A DNA stretch of 64,000 nucleotides from Clostridiales bacterium UBA1738 (lineage in GTDB: Bacteria > Bacillota > Clostridia > UBA1381). Below are positions 60,766 through 64,000 of this stretch, piece by piece; position 1 is the stretch's first letter; each line of letters opens with the position of its first letter. A program made the position numbers and the translations under genes. Location: NCBI GenBank assembly GCA_002315735.1, contig DCIA01000007.1:88396-152395 (forward strand), written 5' to 3'. The notes beneath the pieces were generated by a model. It saw nothing but the letters and a program-made list of their open reading frames with translations. It searched no databases and was not told the DNA's origin.

Positions 60766-63693
60766 ATGAAAAAAACTTTTTTAAAAATTGTGGCATCGGT
60801 TCTGGCTGCGATGATGATATTGAGCGTTGCACCGTGTAATGGTTTGGCAGGGCTAAATCTTAATGTAGTTGCTTCAGCCGGCGATGCTATTATCGGTAAA
60901 AAGCTTCCGGTTGCCGATGTGTATGGATGTGGATTAAATAACATTCCGTTGTATGTTTCTTCCCCCGATTCATCATTTTCGGTATTTGATGATTATTTTT
61001 TATATGGGGAAAATGAGGATGCTATAGTTACTTTTGATGAAACAAGCCGAAAAATTTACTGGTATCAAATCGATTCAGGGGAATCAAATTTAGCCTTTAC
61101 TTATGATATCGGCAATGGCGATTTTTCTGATGGAACTATCGAACTCGTTGGCTGGGGTTCTGATTCAGCAAGCAAAGAAGAAATCGAATATCGGGTTTCA
61201 TTTGCTCATTTGAATATTTTATCAAATGTATGTTCTCCTATAGAAAGTTATGAAAAAGCAGGCGTTGAAAAACCGGGCGTAGAAATATCTCGCAGTGAAA
61301 GCTATGATATGTATTGGAATAGCATGTTACCGCCTGATGCATCAATTTGCTTCGACGAATCAAGTAACATCTTTTATTTTTACTTTCCGGAGGCATATTT
61401 GCGAACCGAATTGCTGCTTGCAACATACGATATGAACGACGGCACATGGACTTATTTGCCGGAAATACCCGAAGAATTTGATGACGAGGCTGCGGAGTTA
61501 TTTTTAGAAAGATATATGGAACCGACTGAGACAGTGGTTAGCTATCTTTCTTATTACCTTTCTTCACCTTCTTTTACCGATGAAGAATTAGGAGCTAAAC
61601 TCTCTGCAGAAGCAAGCAACGAAACATATTGGCTGACAGACGAAACTGATTTTGATGTTTATTACAATTATGATGATAAGATTTTTCGCTTTTTCGCAAC
61701 ATTTGATTCAAATGATGATGGCATAGAAGAAAGAGTTTTTTTGTGGTCATATGATATAAGTAACGGAGACTTTTATGACGGTGTTGTATCCAAATCTTTT
61801 TTTGCATCATCTATGTATGAAATTGAAGACCTTGAAATAGGGCTTTTAATGCTTGAATTAGTAAAGAAGCCTATTCAAGCCGGCACTTTCACGGTTCTTA
61901 CAACTGAAGTCAGTGACAGCACCTATTGGTTGGCACTCGATCTTTATGAATCTGATGGAATTTCGCTTTCATATGATGAAGAAAACAATTGTATAAAATG
62001 TTCAATTCCTGAATTGGATCTTCCTGTGTGTAATTATTACCCATCCACCGGTGAAATCATTTATGAGAAAGATTTCATAAACCTTCTTTTGGCAAATGGA
62101 ACATCGGAGAGCGAAATTGAAGAAGTTAAAGATGAAACAAGCAATACTATACTCTCTGCCGTTAATCCGCCTATTCCCAACGGAGACTATGCTACTGTTT
62201 ATGTCGGAGAAGAAAACTGCCCAAATGCCTGTACAGATTGGTATCTTACGCAATTATTAGATTATTTCGTGTTTGAAAATGTAAAAATTTGCACAGTAGA
62301 TGATGTTACATATTTGTACTTTGAAGCCAAGTCAAAAGAGGATGATTCGGTTGAAAAATATTCAATGATAGTCGGCGATAACAGATATGAATTGTTTGAG
62401 GATGGTCTTTTTAATCTTTATGCTCCCGGTCACATTGATGAAAACGAAGATGGTATCTGTGAACGTTGTCTGAAAGAATTTTGCAAACATAAAAATACCG
62501 AAAAAATAAATGTTAAAGTCGTAACCTGCAAAGAAGATGGTTATTCAGGCGATACCTATTGTAAAGATTGTTTCCAAACATTTACTGACGGACATATAAT
62601 CAGCAAGGAAACCGTTGAACATTCCTACGGAAAATTTGTTAATACAAAGGAACCGACAATCCGTGAAGAAGGCGAATGTTCAAGAACCTGTTCCGTATGC
62701 GGAAAAACGGACACAAAACCTATAGAAAAGCTGAAATCAAATGAAGCCAAGGACGAAAATACCAATACACAATTCAATTATGATGATGCCGCCTACGATG
62801 GACAGAATGTTGAATTTAATGTTGAATTGAAGAAGCAGAATGAGTGTTTTTATAAAATTCCCGGATTATACAAGGTCTATAGTATTACATCAACTGTAAA
62901 TGGTGTGGAAACACAGCCGAAGAGCGGAGTAGTTGTTAAAATTAAAATACCGGAAGATATTGAAAATCCGCAAAGCTTGAATGTATATCATATAGACAGT
63001 GTAACTAATGAGCAAACATTGGTTACGGATTCTAAGGTGTTCCGGGAAAATAATGAGTGGTATATAGAATTTTTAGCGTATTCCTTCTCGGATTATATTA
63101 TTGCCGACGAAACCGTTGAATGCATGCATAACTACATTTGCAGAACAACATCCGCAACCTGCATTTCAGAGGGCAGTAAGGACTATACCTGTGCTATATG
63201 CGACGATTCATATTCCGAACCTATTGAAATCGCACCGACAAATCATAGCTTCACAAACTATGTTTACAATAACGATGAACGTGTCGGCGTTGACGGAACG
63301 GAAACGGCTAAGTGCGACCGTTGCACTGCAATTGATACAAGAACAAAGGTCGGTTCTGCAAAGGCTTCACCGGTCTATGCAATCAGGAATATGAGCAAGT
63401 ATAACGGTCAGACGATTGAACTCAAATCATCGCTTACCATTTATGCCGATGTTCAGAATTGCACGGATGTCAAGTGGTTTGTAACAGGTGCAAATTACAC
63501 ACCCAACGCAGACGGCAGCATCACAATCAATCAGGCAACAACTGATTTCAGCGTTTACTTCACCGCCAAAGACATTGACGGAAACACCGTAACGAGCGAA
63601 ATCGAAACGGTAAAGGTTAAAACAGGCTTCTTTGCAATGCTTGTTGCATTCTTCAAGGGTCTGTTTAAATTACTCCCGGATTTGAAGCAATAA
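60766..63693 (+). CDS. Large secreted protein with ~108-residue repeats and cysteine-rich C-terminal modules
   Basis: 975 residues, not a named family I know. A signal peptide (about 1-38) is clear. Residues ~50-550 contain five degenerate beta-rich modules whose landmark segments (YDIGNGDFSDG at 113, YDMNDGTWTYL at 221, YDISNGDFYDG at 329, YYPSTGEIIYE at 424, YSMIVGDNRYEL at 532) recur every 108 residues, once 95. Cys-rich modules follow (from His556, CERCLKEFCKHKN; from Cys786, CMHNYICRTTSATC and CAICDD), a type common in secreted Ruminococcus proteins. The C terminus is FFAMLVAFFKGLFKLLPDLK, a hydrophobic tail. Probably surface-displayed; its binding role is inferred. Confidence 0.85.
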   Translation: MKKTFLKIVASVLAAMMILSVAPCNGLAGLNLNVVASAGDAIIGKKLPVADVYGCGLNNIPLYVSSPDSSFSVFDDYFLYGENEDAIVTFDETSRKIYWYQIDSGESNLAFTYDIGNGDFSDGTIELVGWGSDSASKEEIEYRVSFAHLNILSNVCSPIESYEKAGVEKPGVEISRSESYDMYWNSMLPPDASICFDESSNIFYFYFPEAYLRTELLLATYDMNDGTWTYLPEIPEEFDDEAAELFLERYMEPTETVVSYLSYYLSSPSFTDEELGAKLSAEASNETYWLTDETDFDVYYNYDDKIFRFFATFDSNDDGIEERVFLWSYDISNGDFYDGVVSKSFFASSMYEIEDLEIGLLMLELVKKPIQAGTFTVLTTEVSDSTYWLALDLYESDGISLSYDEENNCIKCSIPELDLPVCNYYPSTGEIIYEKDFINLLLANGTSESEIEEVKDETSNTILSAVNPPIPNGDYATVYVGEENCPNACTDWYLTQLLDYFVFENVKICTVDDVTYLYFEAKSKEDDSVEKYSMIVGDNRYELFEDGLFNLYAPGHIDENEDGICERCLKEFCKHKNTEKINVKVVTCKEDGYSGDTYCKDCFQTFTDGHIISKETVEHSYGKFVNTKEPTIREEGECSRTCSVCGKTDTKPIEKLKSNEAKDENTNTQFNYDDAAYDGQNVEFNVELKKQNECFYKIPGLYKVYSITSTVNGVETQPKSGVVVKIKIPEDIENPQSLNVYHIDSVTNEQTLVTDSKVFRENNEWYIEFLAYSFSDYIIADETVECMHNYICRTTSATCISEGSKDYTCAICDDSYSEPIEIAPTNHSFTNYVYNNDERVGVDGTETAKCDRCTAIDTRTKVGSAKASPVYAIRNMSKYNGQTIELKSSLTIYADVQNCTDVKWFVTGANYTPNADGSITINQATTDFSVYFTAKDIDGNTVTSEIETVKVKTGFFAMLVAFFKGLFKLLPDLKQ

Positions 63694-63774
63694 CATATAT
63701 TTTAAAGTCGTCACAGCAATGTGGCGGCAGCACTCTGAACGTACAACGTGAATTTCTCAACTGAAATGAAGAGC

Positions 63775-63884
63775 GGATTGCCACGCTTCGCTCGCAATGA
63801 CGGGAGGTAGCTTTTACGGCAATGGCAACCATAACGATGAATGAAAAAAGTCTGTCATTCCGAACCGGTCCGCAGACCGGTGTG
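63775..63884. repeat. REP-like palindromic element, copy 2
   Basis: GGATTGCCACGCTTCGCTCG from 63775 (to 63797) and CGGTCCGCAGACCGGTGTG (63866-63884) are the reverse complements of the two halves at 53578-53648. The halves are 68 bases apart here and 29 there. The segment lies in the 288-base gap after the secreted-protein gene, which otherwise holds no gene. Confidence 0.78.
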
Positions 63885-63924
63885 GGAATCCGTTTGGGAT
63901 ATTGTTTCGAAAATCAAAAAAACA

Positions 63925-63953
63925 TTGCATTTTCAGCAATATTATTGTAAAAT
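63925..63953 (+). promoter_or_regulatory. Sigma-A promoter of the gene at the window edge
   Basis: TTGCAT (63925-63930), 17 bases, TAAAAT (63948-63953). Confidence 0.6.
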
Positions 63954-63981
63954 TTAACCAAATAGATTAGGAGGGCACAAA

Positions 63982-64000
63982 ATGAAAAGAAATCTTAAAA
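63982..64000 (+). CDS. Start of a gene cut by the window end
   Basis: ATG at 63982 follows AGGAGGG (63970-63976). Only MKRNLK is visible, a basic start that would suit a signal peptide. The product cannot be told. Confidence 0.6.

Overview
The window reads as Bacillota (Clostridia, Ruminococcaceae/Oscillospiraceae-like) DNA. Evidence for this is strong Shine-Dalgarno sites, sigma-A promoters with 17-base spacers, spoVT, a glgC/glgD pair, addAB, a YerC-led his operon with short HisG plus HisZ, and Ruminococcus-style secreted proteins. It is not homogeneous. Positions 1 to about 25.79 kb are very AT-rich. From about 25.8 kb onward G+C is visibly higher and codon choice changes (more GAG, CTT/CTC, GCC). 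The switch falls where an AraC-type gene stops abruptly. The window could therefore be one genome carrying a large foreign or low-GC segment, or an assembly chimera. The sequence alone cannot decide this.

Low-GC part. (1) glgB-glgC-glgD, glycogen synthesis. (2) 4.6-9.6 kb: a five-gene partner-switching signalling operon: STAS protein, MESH1/SpoT-like HD hydrolase, STAS fused to an aminoglycoside-phosphotransferase-fold kinase, a 5TMR-LYT membrane sensor with a PP2C/RsbU phosphatase, and an RsbW-like anti-sigma kinase. No sigma factor is nearby. (3) 9.6-14.4 kb: an AraC regulator divergent from a kduI/kduD uronate module, with an MFS transporter. The kduI reading frame is fused to an upstream discoidin-like domain but keeps its own internal ribosome binding site. 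(4) 14.5-22.4 kb: a DeoR regulator divergent from a seven-gene sugar operon: archaeal-type TIM-like isomerase, SIS isomerase, long YjbQ, FGGY kinase, FucI-like isomerase, FSA-type transaldolase and a ceramidase-like hydrolase. I cannot match it to a named pathway, and it is my best candidate for an undescribed catabolic system. (5) Malic enzyme, YitT-family membrane protein, aldose-1-epimerase-like protein and a decapitated AraC gene.

Junction region, 25.8-30.0 kb. Three out-of-phase pieces of a giant phage-type polyvalent protein (N6-methylase/helicase and LPD38-like parts) lie here. They are followed by a cluster of TGTTACA/TGTAACA repeats and a five-gene tRNA operon (Gly-Arg-His-Gln-Lys) on the minus strand.

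Higher-GC part. It begins with a zinc-ribbon membrane protein, a Big2-domain protein and a GPH transporter in one operon. Next come truB/DUF4364, a SigH-like sigma factor, a zinc-ribbon protein and a peptidoglycan-binding membrane protein. The his operon follows (yerC-hisZGDCBHAFIE, tightly overlapping, no histidinol phosphatase), then addBA, a CNNM/CBS protein, HPr and panE-like reductase, a membrane-anchored CHAP protein, an EamA/SGNH/GNAT trio and spoVT. The right end has two small XRE regulators with palindromic operators and a 975-residue secreted protein built from ~108-residue repeats. Two copies of a REP-like palindromic element lie at 53.6 and 63.8 kb.
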